From the NCBI GenBank assembly GCA_910580225.1, contig CAJTXE010000035.1, forward strand, positions 1 through 43,405: DNA of 43,405 nt. Reading direction: 5' to 3'. This DNA comes from an uncultured Acetatifactor sp. Lineage in GTDB: Bacteria; Bacillota; Clostridia; Lachnospirales; Lachnospiraceae. How positions within the stretch are numbered: the first letter of the stretch is position 1; every line of letters starts with the position of its first letter. Under the pieces are notes generated by a model that was given only the letters and a program-made list of their open reading frames with translations, was not told the DNA's origin and ran no database searches. Shown here piece by piece: positions 32,447 to 41,038 of this stretch. Position numbers and translations under genes: made by a program.

Positions 32447-33742
32447 TTAATAATATCCGTCAAACATCATCCCTGTATAGGAACTGGTTACATAGGGATT
32501 GATATAATTATGCCCCGGATTCTTATAAGCCACCATGACTTTTTCCACATAGTCCATGGGATTTAAGGCGACCTGATTGCTTTTCCGCAAGAGCATATTG
32601 GAGAAACTTTTCAGGGAGCCAAATGTCTCGTTGATATCAGAGGACTCCACAGCTGTCTGCCGGAGCGTATCCTTATCCACGGCAAGAGTACCGTCGTCTT
32701 CCAGATTCAGCCCCATGGTTTCCAGAGAACTGCCGTATACGGAAGCAATGCCGCTCATTTCCCGGATCAGCTGTCTGCTTCTGGACTGTGTCTCCAGATA
32801 AGAGGAAGCAGCTTTGATAAAATCATTATAGCCGCCTACCAGATGAAAGACATTATCGGTCAGAGATTCGATATCTGTCTTCAGGCCGATCTGCAAAGGC
32901 TGGCCTTCGGGACTGATACCGGTCAGTTTCACCTCAAAGAGCTTGTCAAGTGTAAATTGATTGGAGGGAGAGGTATTTTCCTGACCATTGACAGCAAAAC
33001 TTGCGTTGGCGGGGTCACGGCTTGTATAGTCCAGTCCAAAGTATTCCACGGTACCGGAGGTCTTGCTGGTATGGTCGTCACTGACTGTGAAAATCTGACT
33101 CTTTCCCGGGGCAAGGCCGGTGGTTTCGGAAGTCAGCCGCAGGGAAGTACGTCCTTCGGACTCGGCCAGAGAAGCCCGGAGACCGATATCGGCATTGTTA
33201 ACCAGCCGGACAAGGCGTTCCTGCACTGCCCGATTGGTCTCATCCTCTCCCACGGAAAACTGGAACTCATAGTTCATGTCATTGATACTGATATCAAAGG
33301 AGTAAGTATCGGCTTCCAAAGATGTCCTGCCGCTGGGGAGAAACAGACCCAGGTTCTCCTGCGAAGAAGCCAGCGAATGTACCTCCAGCTGGAATACGGG
33401 GATATCTGAGATGGAATCCTCGCTTCCCACGTAGGAGACGGCAGCCACGGTTTCGTCAGTAGAATAGGCACTTTTCTTATGAAACAGTCCGTCTTTTTCC
33501 ATGCCGCCCAACTGTGCAATCGTATTATGCAGATCCCGGGCATTTTCTTTCAAATCCACGGCATAGTGCTGTGTATCCCTGCTGGTAGTGGGAAGGTACC
33601 AGGGTGCATCTTTATTCAATTTGACAATGGAGTTGTATACATTGCGCAGCTCACTCTTTTTATGGGTATCGTACCTGGTCACCGGCTTTGGTGTATAGTT
33701 TGTGAGATAATTATTGTAAACAGTATTCATGACTGGTCCCAT
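32447..33742 (-). CDS. Second, shorter FliD-like filament capping protein
   Basis: The 431-residue protein shows FliD organisation: an N-terminal helical part, a middle beta-rich part (QLEVHSLASSQENLGLFLPS; TYSFDISINDMNYEFQFSVG) typical of the FliD hook-associated domain, and a C-terminal FliD_C-like region (LKTDIESLTDNVFHLVGGYN DFIKAAS; MSGIASVYGSSLETMGLNLE DDGTLAVDK). It lacks the usual start MSGMDTE and the final coiled coil of FliD1, so it is divergent. ATG 33742 is 8 nt from AGGAGG; ATG 33748 is only 2 nt away and less likely. A sigma-A type promoter lies upstream on the minus strand. It is far from the main flagellar cluster and may be an alternative cap or act on a different surface; function is inferred from the family only. 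Confidence 0.78.
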   Translation of the reverse strand: MGPVMNTVYNNYLTNYTPKPVTRYDTHKKSELRNVYNSIVKLNKDAPWYLPTTSRDTQHYAVDLKENARDLHNTIAQLGGMEKDGLFHKKSAYSTDETVAAVSYVGSEDSISDIPVFQLEVHSLASSQENLGLFLPSGRTSLEADTYSFDISINDMNYEFQFSVGEDETNRAVQERLVRLVNNADIGLRASLAESEGRTSLRLTSETTGLAPGKSQIFTVSDDHTSKTSGTVEYFGLDYTSRDPANASFAVNGQENTSPSNQFTLDKLFEVKLTGISPEGQPLQIGLKTDIESLTDNVFHLVGGYNDFIKAASSYLETQSRSRQLIREMSGIASVYGSSLETMGLNLEDDGTLAVDKDTLRQTAVESSDINETFGSLKSFSNMLLRKSNQVALNPMDYVEKVMVAYKNPGHNYINPYVTSSYTGMMFDGYY

Positions 33743-33861
33743 TGCCATGCCCTCCTATTCCGGTACTGTGACCAACTGCCGGTTCGGCCAGCAGCTTTTC
33801 AGCTGCCGCCTGAATCGGATACCGTATGATATCCGGGGATTCATACGTATAAATTTCTTCT

Positions 33862-33890
33862 ATTATAACATATTCCATGACCGGAAACAA
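33862..33890 (-). promoter_or_regulatory. Sigma-A type promoter of the second FliD
   Basis: On the minus strand: TTGTTT (33890-33885), 17-nt spacer, consensus TATAAT (33867-33862). The leader of about 110 nt contains short GC-rich inverted repeats. No sigma-28 pair was found here. Confidence 0.65.
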
Positions 33891-33929
33891 GTGTATGAAA
33901 TCGCAAAATTCCATAGTTCTCTTTTTTTA

Positions 33930-35378
33930 TCACGAATAGACACCTACGAAAGAGAGCGTGGGGCAGACTCTGGAATCGTGAATACGGATGATCAATTCCG
34001 ATACTTCTGCGGCAGGGAATTTGGCTATTTTTTTATAACCCACGGTATTGCCCTTATATAAGAGCCGCCCGTTTCCGTCCTGGATATCGAAGGTTTCGAT
34101 ACGCTGGCTGAAGCGGATATTTTCCTTCAACACTATACATGACACGAGTGTCGGCTTTGGAAAGCGGATGGTAAGTGCGGCTTTTCGGGTACCGTCCGCT
34201 GTTTTATAGAAGGTTTCATAATGATCCTCCCGGACACAGTCAGCAGAATGGCCCTCTTCCCATTGGTCAGCCTCCAGAACTGCATTTTCCAACAGATTTT
34301 GGGAAAACGTGTTTCGCAGATGTTCGCCGATTTCCTTCAAGCGCTGTACGTCATTATCGTGAAAGCGTCCGTCCGGTGCAGGCGGAATATTCAGCAGGAA
34401 AGTGGCATTTCCGCCTACTGAGTTATAATAAATGTGGAGAAGTTCTTCTAAGGAACGGACACTGTTGTCTTCGCTTTCGTGATAAAACCATCCGGGACGA
34501 ATGGAGGTATTTACTTCGGCAGGAAACCAGATCAGGTTTTCCTCCCCATTCAGGATTCCTCTGCTGCCAAGATCCAGATCCTGGGAATTGATCTTCCGCG
34601 CGCGGAATGCCGTGTCGTCAGCCTGCTGGCTTTCCGACGCCACTTTTTCCGTATCCCGAAGCCGGGCAGGAACCACACTCCACTCTGCCGGCCTGGTATG
34701 TCCGGCCTCGTTGCCGCACCAGCGGATGTCGGGACCGCATATGGATATACAGGCCTCCGGCTGGAGCCTGCGAATTAATTCATAATAGCGGGGCCAATCA
34801 TAATACTGCTTTTTCCCATTCTTGCCTTCTCCGCAGGCTCCGTCAAACCAAACCGAGAATATTTCCCCGTAATTGGTCAGCAGCTCTGTCAGCTGATTTA
34901 CAAAAAAGTCGTTGTAAGCCTTTCCCTGACCATATGTTTCATTGTTCCGATCCCAGGGGGAGAGATAGATGCCGAAACGGATTCCGCCTTTGCGGCAGGC
35001 TTCCGAGACATCTTTCACAATGTCGCCTTTTCCGTCCTGAAAGGGACTGCGGGCAATGGTGTGTTCCGTAAATCGGCTGGGCCACAGACAGAATCCGTCA
35101 TGGTGCTTGCAGGTAAGGATCAGACCCTTCATTCCGGCAGCTTTCACGGCATTCACCCATTGATCGGCATCAAAGTTTACGGGCTGAAAGATCGTTTCCG
35201 GCTCCGTGCCGTCTCCCCACTCTTTTCCTGTATATGTATTAACGGAAAAATGAATAAATGCATAAAATTCCATCTGCTGGAACCGTATCTGACGCGGGCT
35301 TGGCACGATCTGTACCAATTTGCTGTCCAGTTCGCTGATTGTTTCCGGCGACAGAACCGGGGCTTCATTTTCTGACAT
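33930..35378 (-). CDS. Alpha-L-fucosidase, glycoside hydrolase family 29
   Basis: GH29 enzymes release alpha-L-fucose from glycans such as mucin and host oligosaccharides by a retaining mechanism. The 482-residue protein has the family motifs MEFYAFIHFSVNTYTGKEWG, ILTCKHHDGFCLWPS (KHHDGF at 91-96), RFGIYLSPWDRN and VWFDGACGEG, where D179 fits the catalytic nucleophile. After the barrel (to about residue 340) comes a beta domain resembling an F5/8-type C-terminus (SQRIETFDIQDGNGRLLYKG). No signal peptide is seen, so it is cytoplasmic and would act on imported fucosides. ATG 35378 is preceded by AAGGAG at 7 nt; that Shine-Dalgarno lies inside the longer frame from 35396, which rules the latter out. 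Monocistronic, with its own promoter. Confidence 0.92.
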   Translation of the reverse strand: MSENEAPVLSPETISELDSKLVQIVPSPRQIRFQQMEFYAFIHFSVNTYTGKEWGDGTEPETIFQPVNFDADQWVNAVKAAGMKGLILTCKHHDGFCLWPSRFTEHTIARSPFQDGKGDIVKDVSEACRKGGIRFGIYLSPWDRNNETYGQGKAYNDFFVNQLTELLTNYGEIFSVWFDGACGEGKNGKKQYYDWPRYYELIRRLQPEACISICGPDIRWCGNEAGHTRPAEWSVVPARLRDTEKVASESQQADDTAFRARKINSQDLDLGSRGILNGEENLIWFPAEVNTSIRPGWFYHESEDNSVRSLEELLHIYYNSVGGNATFLLNIPPAPDGRFHDNDVQRLKEIGEHLRNTFSQNLLENAVLEADQWEEGHSADCVREDHYETFYKTADGTRKAALTIRFPKPTLVSCIVLKENIRFSQRIETFDIQDGNGRLLYKGNTVGYKKIAKFPAAEVSELIIRIHDSRVCPTLSFVGVYS

Positions 35379-35407
35379 GACAATACTCCTTTTCATTGTT
35401 TTTTGTT

Positions 35408-35436
35408 ATTATATATAATTTTCCGAAGTTATTCAA
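35408..35436 (-). promoter_or_regulatory. Sigma-A type promoter of the fucosidase
   Basis: On the minus strand: TTGAAT (35436-35431), 17-nt spacer, consensus TATAAT (35413-35408), 30 nt before the start codon. No catabolite-response element was recognised by eye. Confidence 0.7.
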
Positions 35437-35468
35437 TAGGTGATGAAAAAACATGCGGAGAAGTGAGG

Positions 35469-35523
35469 GTAAAGCAATCTATCTTGATAATCTGCTTTAC
35501 TTGCCTATACACGATATAGGCAA
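35469..35523. repeat. Two adjacent perfect inverted repeats next to the recombinase
   Basis: GTAAAGCA (35469-35476) with TGCTTTAC (35493-35500), and directly after it TTGCCTATA (35501-35509) with TATAGGCAA (35515-35523) around CACGA. They lie just past the stop of the recombinase gene. They may be terminator-like hairpins or recombination core sites. No T-run follows either. Confidence 0.7.
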
Positions 35524-35538
35524 ATGAGGCTATCCATG

Positions 35539-36465
35539 TTATTCTTCCTGCATCACCATCAGATTCCGGGGATGCTTATGAACCAGAATATCCTTCTGTT
35601 TGGTATTTGATACATGGGTATATATTTCTGTCGTACTGATGGAACTATGGCCAAGCATCTTCTGAATATACCGGATATCCACATCCTGCTCCAGCAAAAG
35701 TGTGGCGAAGGAATGCCGGAACATATGGGGCGTGATATGTTGGCTTAGGCCGGCCAGTTTTGCGTAGCGGTTGATCATAAAGCGGACAGACTGGTCCGAA
35801 AGCTTCTGCCGCAGCCTGTTGACAAAGAAGTATCCGCAGACTGCAATATCCGTAGAGAAGGTTTCCCGGTACAAGGACAGAGCCGCAAGCACTTCCGGAT
35901 TTCCGATCTGCAGGATTCGTTCTTTGGAGCCTTTACCGTAAATCAGAATATTGCTGCTCTCCAGATCAATATCGGAAGGTTTGAGAGAACACAGCTCCGA
36001 TATGCGCATACCGGTGGCAAACAGCAGTTCTGCTACGGCAATATCCCGGATACAGCACCGCCGTTGGTAATCGGATTCCGCATGGTCCTTCCAAATATAG
36101 AGTGTAGACAGAAAGGTCTGAATCGAGTGAAAAGGAACGGTTTTTGGCAGCAGCTTTGCTTCCCGAAAGCGGATATCCAACTTGGAAAACGGGTTTTCCC
36201 GAAGCATTTCCCTGTATTCCATATAATGGAAAAAAGCTTTCAGGCTTGCTATTTTTCGTTTCACAGTCTTGGGTTTATATTGTCTGTGCAGCTGGGTCAG
36301 AAAGGTGTCCACTGTATTTCGGCTGGTATAGTCACTCTGGTCCGTACAGAAGAGTTCATATTGCTTTAAATCAATTTGATATGCTTTCAGGGTTTTGAAG
36401 TCCAGACGTTTCCGGTATTTGCAGTATTCAAGGTATTCGGTAATACAGTGGCTCAAAATGTTCAT
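35539..36465 (-). CDS. Tyrosine recombinase of the XerC/XerD type
   Basis: Such enzymes cut and rejoin DNA at short inverted core sites, resolving dimers, inverting switches or moving elements. The 308-residue protein has a SAM-like N-terminal core-binding domain (to about 100) and the catalytic domain with all active-site residues visible: R154 (GMRISEL), K178 (YGKGSKER), H247 and R250 (HMFRHSF), H273 (LGHSSIS) and nucleophile Y282 (EIYTHV). ATG 36465 follows AAAGGAG at about 9 nt; the longer frame has no better site. It is probably not the housekeeping XerC/D copy, since it sits alone between a fucosidase and tRNA-Ser, but that cannot be excluded. A TAGACA-17-CATAAT promoter (36521-36493, minus strand) precedes it. 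The 320-nt gap to the tRNA gene shows nothing else. Confidence 0.9.
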   Translation of the reverse strand: MNILSHCITEYLEYCKYRKRLDFKTLKAYQIDLKQYELFCTDQSDYTSRNTVDTFLTQLHRQYKPKTVKRKIASLKAFFHYMEYREMLRENPFSKLDIRFREAKLLPKTVPFHSIQTFLSTLYIWKDHAESDYQRRCCIRDIAVAELLFATGMRISELCSLKPSDIDLESSNILIYGKGSKERILQIGNPEVLAALSLYRETFSTDIAVCGYFFVNRLRQKLSDQSVRFMINRYAKLAGLSQHITPHMFRHSFATLLLEQDVDIRYIQKMLGHSSISTTEIYTHVSNTKQKDILVHKHPRNLMVMQEE

Positions 36466-36753
36466 GGTAGATATTCTCCTTTGTTTTTTACCATTATGAA
36501 TTTTTGAACCGGAATTGTCTATCAGAATCTGAGGAGCGCTCACCGCCGCCTCTGTACATCGTTCCATCATCTCACCGCGGTTCCTGTCAGTTTTACACCA
36601 ATCACTTCATAGTTCATTTCCAAAGCGTCTGAGGACAGCGTGTGCAGGCAAGTTTAAGGAAGCGGGATTTCAGATTTGATCATTATGAAGGCATGGGTTT
36701 TCGCATTCTATGTTGAGCAAAAGACATGGTAAAAGAATTTTGTCCTGAAAATC

Positions 36754-36780
36754 AAAAAAGCCCTAAACTATGGGCTTTTT
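36754..36780 (-). terminator. Rho-independent terminator of tRNA-Ser
   Basis: On the minus strand AAAAAGCCCA pairs with GGGCTTTTTT around a short loop, directly after the tRNA 3' end, ending in a T-run. Confidence 0.85.
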
Positions 36781-36785
36781 CAGAG

Positions 36786-36873
36786 CGGAGAGTGTGGGAT
36801 TCGAACCCACGTGCCCGGTAAAGGACAACTGCATTTCGAGTGCAGCTCGTTATGACCGCTTCGATAACTCTCC
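36786..36873 (-). tRNA. tRNA-Ser, anticodon CGA (codon UCG)
   Basis: An 88-nt class II tRNA folds fully. The acceptor arms GGAGAGT and ACTCTCC pair, discriminator G follows as expected for serine, the anticodon stem CTGCA/TGCAG closes the loop CTCGAAA (anticodon CGA), a long variable arm is present, and the T arm is GTGGG-TTCGAAT-CCCAC. CCA is not encoded. Confidence 0.97.
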
Positions 36874-36934
36874 ATGTGATATCCGGAATATCAGTCCTGA
36901 AAATACTTCTTGAAAAAGGAAAGGACCGTTTTCT

Positions 36935-36963
36935 ATTTTAAAGCATACCAAAGATTTTTGCAA
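36935..36963 (-). promoter_or_regulatory. Sigma-A type promoter of tRNA-Ser
   Basis: On the minus strand: TTGCAA (36963-36958), 17-nt spacer, TAAAAT (36940-36935), about 60 nt before the tRNA. Confidence 0.65.
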
Positions 36964-36991
36964 GAGTTTCCTACGTTTTTTTCTGTAAAGG

Positions 36992-37020
36992 TTGCAAATT
37001 TATCCGGAAAAGGGTAAAAT
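36992..37020 (+). promoter_or_regulatory. Sigma-A type promoter of phosphofructokinase
   Basis: TTGCAA (36992-36997), 17-nt spacer, TAAAAT (37015-37020), about 65 nt before ATG 37086. It is divergent from the tRNA-Ser promoter. Confidence 0.7.
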
Positions 37021-37085
37021 TTTAGAAGAAGGTGCATAAAGGCTGTTATAAACAGCACAAATATAAAAAGAGGAGGATATGACAC

Positions 37086-38159
37086 ATGAGGAGAATTGGT
37101 ATGCTGACCAGCGGAGGAGACTGTCAGGCTCTGAACGCAGCCATGAGAGGAGTTGTGAAGACCTTGTACAACAGTGGGGAGGCATTGGAAATCTACGGCT
37201 TTCTGGACGGCTACAGGGGGCTGATTTACAGCAAATTTCAGATGCTGACCGGCCGGGATTTCTCAGGCATCCTGACAAAGGGCGGTACCATGCTGGGGAC
37301 TTCCCGCACACCGTTCAAAACCATCCAGGATCCCGATGAAAATGGTCTGAACAAAGTAGAGGCAATGAAGCAGAACTACTATAAACTGCAGCTGGACTGC
37401 CTGGTTATTCTGGGTGGTAACGGGACGCACAAGACTGCCAATCTGCTGCGTCAGGAAGGACTGAATGTCATCACTCTGCCGAAGACAATCGACAATGATC
37501 TATGGGGAACCGACATGACGTTCGGTTTCCAGAGTGCGGTGAACATTGCCACGGATGCCATTGACTACATCCATACCACTGCAGCGTCCCACGGCAGGGT
37601 ATTCATTGTAGAGGTAATGGGCCACAAAGTGGGATGGCTCACGTTGAATGCGGGTATGGCCAGCGGTGCTGACATTATTTTGATTCCGGAGATCCCCTAT
37701 GATTTGAAGAAGGTGCTTGCAAAGATTGATGAGCGGGACAGAAAGGGCAGCGGCTTTACCATTATCGCGGTGGCAGAGGGCGCGATTTCCAAGGAAGACG
37801 CCAAGCTGTCCAAGAAAGAATTTAAGAAGAAACTGGCCAAGAGACCCCATCCTTCTGTGTCTTATGAGTTGGCGGCCGCCATCCAGGAGAAAAGCGGCAG
37901 GGAGGTTCGCGTCACCGTTCCCGGTCATACACAGCGCGGCGGCAGTCCCTGTCCTTATGATCGTGTGTTTGCCAGCCGTCTGGGCGCGGAAGCGGGCAAA
38001 TTGATTCTGGACAACCAGTATGGTTTTATGGTAGGCTATAAGAACCGTGAGGTAGTTCGTGTACCGTTGGAGGATGTGGCTGGTAAACTGAAGGCGGTTT
38101 CCCCGGATGCCGGCATTGTTCAGGAGGCTAAGCTGCTGGGGATTTGCTTCGGCGACTAA
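37086..38159 (+). CDS. 6-phosphofructokinase, donor specificity uncertain (ATP or PPi)
   Basis: The enzyme phosphorylates fructose 6-phosphate to the 1,6-bisphosphate in glycolysis. The 357-residue protein has the PFK fold motifs: GMLTSGGDCQALNAAMRG at the nucleotide site, GGTMLGTSR, GGNGT (residues 110-114), PKTIDND (132-138, containing the catalytic Asp) and EVMGHKVGWLTL. In family studies Gly after GG(D/N) favours ATP, while Lys in PKTIDND is typical of pyrophosphate-using enzymes; ATP enzymes usually have PGTIDND. This protein has the mixed pair, with Asn in place of the usual Asp, as in group III PFKs, so the donor cannot be assigned by sequence alone. The MGR motif reads MGH. ATG 37086 lies behind AGGAGGA. 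Gene symbol withheld because pfkA and pfp are both possible. Confidence 0.92.
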   Translation: MRRIGMLTSGGDCQALNAAMRGVVKTLYNSGEALEIYGFLDGYRGLIYSKFQMLTGRDFSGILTKGGTMLGTSRTPFKTIQDPDENGLNKVEAMKQNYYKLQLDCLVILGGNGTHKTANLLRQEGLNVITLPKTIDNDLWGTDMTFGFQSAVNIATDAIDYIHTTAASHGRVFIVEVMGHKVGWLTLNAGMASGADIILIPEIPYDLKKVLAKIDERDRKGSGFTIIAVAEGAISKEDAKLSKKEFKKKLAKRPHPSVSYELAAAIQEKSGREVRVTVPGHTQRGGSPCPYDRVFASRLGAEAGKLILDNQYGFMVGYKNREVVRVPLEDVAGKLKAVSPDAGIVQEAKLLGICFGD

Positions 38160-38183
38160 TTACTGGTGATATATAATCAAAAG

Positions 38184-38224
38184 GCTGCTGCAATGGGACT
38201 GCCCTTCTTTGGCGGCAGGACAGT
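38184..38224 (+). other. Inverted repeat in the phosphofructokinase-dnaX gap, role unknown
   Basis: GGGACTG and CAGTCCC (within about 38197-38229) can pair around a GC-rich loop, and further GC-rich complementary stretches follow to about 38280. No T-run is present, and the conserved SRP RNA loop is absent. No gene is seen in the 200-nt gap. Confidence 0.35.
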
Positions 38225-38359
38225 CCCGGGCTGACCCGCTGGCCGGAATGCTGTATGAGCAGCGTTTGCCGGACGGCGGGTTTGCCTGACTGTGCGGCAT
38301 ATGGCTGAAGGAGAACCGTATCGGCACAGGATAGAAAAGGGAACAGGGGAGAGCAGAAT

Positions 38360-39934
38360 ATGTCATACACGGCATTATACCGGAAGTTTCGTCCGGATAC
38401 CTTTGCGGATGTGAAGGGACAGGATCATATCGTCATCACACTGAAAAATCAGCTGAAGGTAAACCGCATCGGCCATGCCTATCTGTTTACGGGAACCAGA
38501 GGGACAGGCAAGACCACAGTGGCAAAGATTTTGGCCAGGACAGTGAACTGTGAGAATCCAACGCCGGAGGGGCCGTGCGGAGAATGCCGGATCTGCAGAG
38601 CCATTGCGGCGGGCGCAAGTATGAATGTCATTGAGATTGACGCTGCGTCCAACAATGGTGTGGACAATATCCGCGAGATTGTGGAAGAGGTTTCATACTC
38701 CCCTGCTGAGGGAAAATATAAGGTTTATATTATAGATGAGGTGCATATGCTTTCTACGGGAGCCTTCAACGCTTTGCTGAAGACTCTGGAGGAGCCTCCT
38801 TCCTATGTGATTTTCATTCTGGCTACCACCGAGGTACACCGGTTGCCCATCACCATTCTGTCCAGATGCCAGAGATATGATTTCAAACGCATTACCATAG
38901 ACACCATCGCCGACAGAATGAAGGAACTGATCCAGGAGGAAAAGGTGCAGGTGGAGGAGAAAGCACTGCGCTACATTGCCAGGCTGGCAGACGGTTCCAT
39001 GCGGGATGCCTTAAGTCTCTTGGATCAGTGTATTGCCTTTCTGCTGGGAGAGGAGCTGACTTACGACAGGGTGCTGGATGTATTGGGAGCTGTGGATGCA
39101 GAGGTATTCAGCAGATTGTTCCGCCATATCCTGGAGCGGGATGTGATGGGATGCATCCGACTGCTGGAGGAAATTGTGATGCAGGGTCGGGAATTGTCCC
39201 AGTTTGTGACGGACTTTACCTGGTATCTGCGGAATCTGATGCTGGCACAGGCTTCAGATGATCTGGAGGATGTCATCGATATGTCTTCGGAAAACCTGGC
39301 ACGTCTGAAAGAAGAGGCCGGTATGACGGACATGGACAGAATCGTCCGTTACATTCGTATTTTTTCAGAACTGTCAGGTCAGATCCGTTATTCTGCCCAG
39401 AAACGTATTTTGACAGAAGTGGCTCTGATCAGACTCTGTAAACCGGAGATGGAGACAGAACAGGATACTTTACTTGACCGTATCCGTCAGGTGGAGGAAA
39501 AGGTAGAAAATGGTGTGGTGGCTGTGGTTTCGGAGGGGAGTCCGGGGGCCGGAGGGGGAGCGGCGCCGGCAGTTCCGGGGAAGCCCAAACCGGAAATGCC
39601 CAAAGCGATTCCGGAGGATGTGAAGCAGATTGTAGCTAGGTGGCAGGCCATCGTGGGAAATGCGGAGAATCCCATGCGCATTTATCTGAAAAATGCGCAT
39701 TTAAGTTTGGGCGGCGACAATAAACTGTTGATGGTGCTGGAGGACGGTATGGCCTCGGATTATTTTACACAGCACGCGGATAACAAAGCACGGCTGGAAG
39801 CACTTCTGTCCGATTTTTCCGGAAAAGAGATAGAAGTGGGTATTCAGTCCGTTAGGGGACAACAGGAGTTTGAAGAGAATTATCCAGACATTTCCAGGCT
39901 GATTCAGATGGAGATTGAGGAAGAGCAGGAGTGA
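38360..39934 (+). CDS. dnaX: DNA polymerase III subunit tau (gamma/tau)
   Basis: DnaX is the ATPase of the clamp loader that places the sliding clamp and ties polymerases together at the replication fork. The 524-residue protein has YRKFRPDTFADVKGQDHI, Walker A GTRGTGKTT (about residues 44-52), the zinc cysteines CENPTPEGPCGECRIC, Walker B IIDEVHML, sensor motifs ILATTEVHRLPITILSRCQR and the tau domains to a Pro/Ala/Gly linker near residues 400-415. Its C-terminal part is short, as in many Clostridia. No slippery A-run for a frameshifted gamma form was recognised. ATG 38360 follows GGGGAGAG. The order dnaX, YbaB/EbfC, recR is conserved widely. Confidence 0.97.
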   Translation: MSYTALYRKFRPDTFADVKGQDHIVITLKNQLKVNRIGHAYLFTGTRGTGKTTVAKILARTVNCENPTPEGPCGECRICRAIAAGASMNVIEIDAASNNGVDNIREIVEEVSYSPAEGKYKVYIIDEVHMLSTGAFNALLKTLEEPPSYVIFILATTEVHRLPITILSRCQRYDFKRITIDTIADRMKELIQEEKVQVEEKALRYIARLADGSMRDALSLLDQCIAFLLGEELTYDRVLDVLGAVDAEVFSRLFRHILERDVMGCIRLLEEIVMQGRELSQFVTDFTWYLRNLMLAQASDDLEDVIDMSSENLARLKEEAGMTDMDRIVRYIRIFSELSGQIRYSAQKRILTEVALIRLCKPEMETEQDTLLDRIRQVEEKVENGVVAVVSEGSPGAGGGAAPAVPGKPKPEMPKAIPEDVKQIVARWQAIVGNAENPMRIYLKNAHLSLGGDNKLLMVLEDGMASDYFTQHADNKARLEALLSDFSGKEIEVGIQSVRGQQEFEENYPDISRLIQMEIEEEQE

Positions 39935-40097
39935 GGTTCACGGAATAACCGGGAAAAAGGGAGAAAATGTCCGGCTGCAGATGAACAATACGAAAACAAG
40001 TACACTTTAAAATGAAAATGAAGCAGATCTCGGTATTTACGGACTGTCCCTTTATGGGGAGCCGGATGCGGAGACAACATGGGAACAGGAGAGCAGA

Positions 40098-40442
40098 ATG
40101 GCAAAAAGAGGAGGCTTTCCGGGCGGTGCAATGCCTGGTAATATGGCCAATTTAATGAAGCAGGCGCAGCGGATGCAGCGCCAGATGGAAGAGGGGCAGA
40201 AGGAACTGGAGACGAAGGAGTTCTCTGCATCCGCAGGCGGCGGAGCCGTGGAAGCTACGGTGAGCGGCAAAAAGGAGATTCTTGGGATCAAGCTGTCAGA
40301 GGAAGTGGTAGATCCGGAGGATATCGAGATGCTGCAGGATTTAATTGTGGCGGCGGTGAATGAAGCTCTGCGCAAGGCAGAGGAAGCCAGTGCGGAGATA
40401 ATGGGCAAGATGACAGGCGGTCTGGGAGGCATGCCTTTCTGA
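40098..40442 (+). CDS. YbaB/EbfC family nucleoid-associated protein
   Basis: Members are small dimeric DNA-binding proteins of the nucleoid, often encoded between dnaX and recR. The 114-residue protein has a Gly-rich start (KRGGFPGGAMPGNMANLMKQ), the long helix AQRMQRQMEEGQKELETKEF, the beta sheet SASAGGGAVEATVSGKKEIL and the C-terminal helix VVDPEDIEMLQDLIVAAVNE. AGGAGAG precedes ATG 40098. Its stop TGA overlaps the ATG of recR (sequence TGATG), so translation is coupled. Confidence 0.95.
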   Translation: MAKRGGFPGGAMPGNMANLMKQAQRMQRQMEEGQKELETKEFSASAGGGAVEATVSGKKEILGIKLSEEVVDPEDIEMLQDLIVAAVNEALRKAEEASAEIMGKMTGGLGGMPF

Positions 40443-41038
40443 TGGAGTTATACAGCGGACACATCAACAAATTAATAGAGGAGCTGGCGGCTCTTCCCGG
40501 TATCGGCAGTAAATCGGCTCAGAGACTGGCATTTCATCTGATCAATATGCCGGGAGACAAGGTACGCAGGCTGACGGATTCCATCACACAGGCCAAGGAG
40601 AATGTGCGGTACTGCAGAGAGTGCTATACGCTGACGGATCGGGAAGTCTGCCCGGTCTGTGCCAGCGACAAGCGCAACCACAGGCTTATCATGGTAGTGG
40701 AAAATACCAGAGATCTGGCCGCTTATGAGAAGACGGGCCGGTATGACGGGGTATATCATGTACTTCATGGTGCAATCTCTCCCATGCTGGGGATCGGCCC
40801 GGGAGATATCCGTTTGAAAGAGCTGATGGCACGTCTCCAGGGAGAGGTGGAGGAAGTGATCATTGCCACAAACTCCAGCCTGGAAGGAGAGACTACAGCT
40901 ATGTATATTGCAAAATTGATCAAACCCACGGGTATCAGGGTGACTCGAATCGCCAGCGGTGTACCGGTGGGCGGTGATCTGGAATACATTGACGAAGTAA
41001 CGCTTCTCCGTGCTCTGGAGGGGCGGGTAGAGTTATAG
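40442..41038 (+). CDS. recR: Recombination protein RecR
   Basis: RecR acts with RecO and RecF to load RecA at gaps in DNA. The 198-residue protein has normal length and all parts: helix-hairpin-helix (LAALPGIGSKSAQRLAFHLI, residues 16-35), a C4 zinc finger (C58, C61, C70, C73), the Toprim domain from about residue 80 (LIMVVENTRDLAAYEKTGRY; HGAISPMLGIGP) and the Walker-like C-terminus GVPVGGDLEYIDEVTLLRAL. Its ATG overlaps the stop of the YbaB gene by one base. Confidence 0.97.
   Translation: MELYSGHINKLIEELAALPGIGSKSAQRLAFHLINMPGDKVRRLTDSITQAKENVRYCRECYTLTDREVCPVCASDKRNHRLIMVVENTRDLAAYEKTGRYDGVYHVLHGAISPMLGIGPGDIRLKELMARLQGEVEEVIIATNSSLEGETTAMYIAKLIKPTGIRVTRIASGVPVGGDLEYIDEVTLLRALEGRVEL

Noticed and set aside
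35539..36873. Integrated element with tRNA-Ser as attachment site
   Set aside because: No second copy of the tRNA 3' end was found by eye and no phage or conjugation genes are present; the recombinase may simply be nearby.
38160..38359. Possible SRP (4.5S) RNA gene ahead of dnaX, its usual place in many Gram-positives
   Set aside because: The conserved GGAAGGAAGCAGC-type apex is absent and the pairing seen is only partial.
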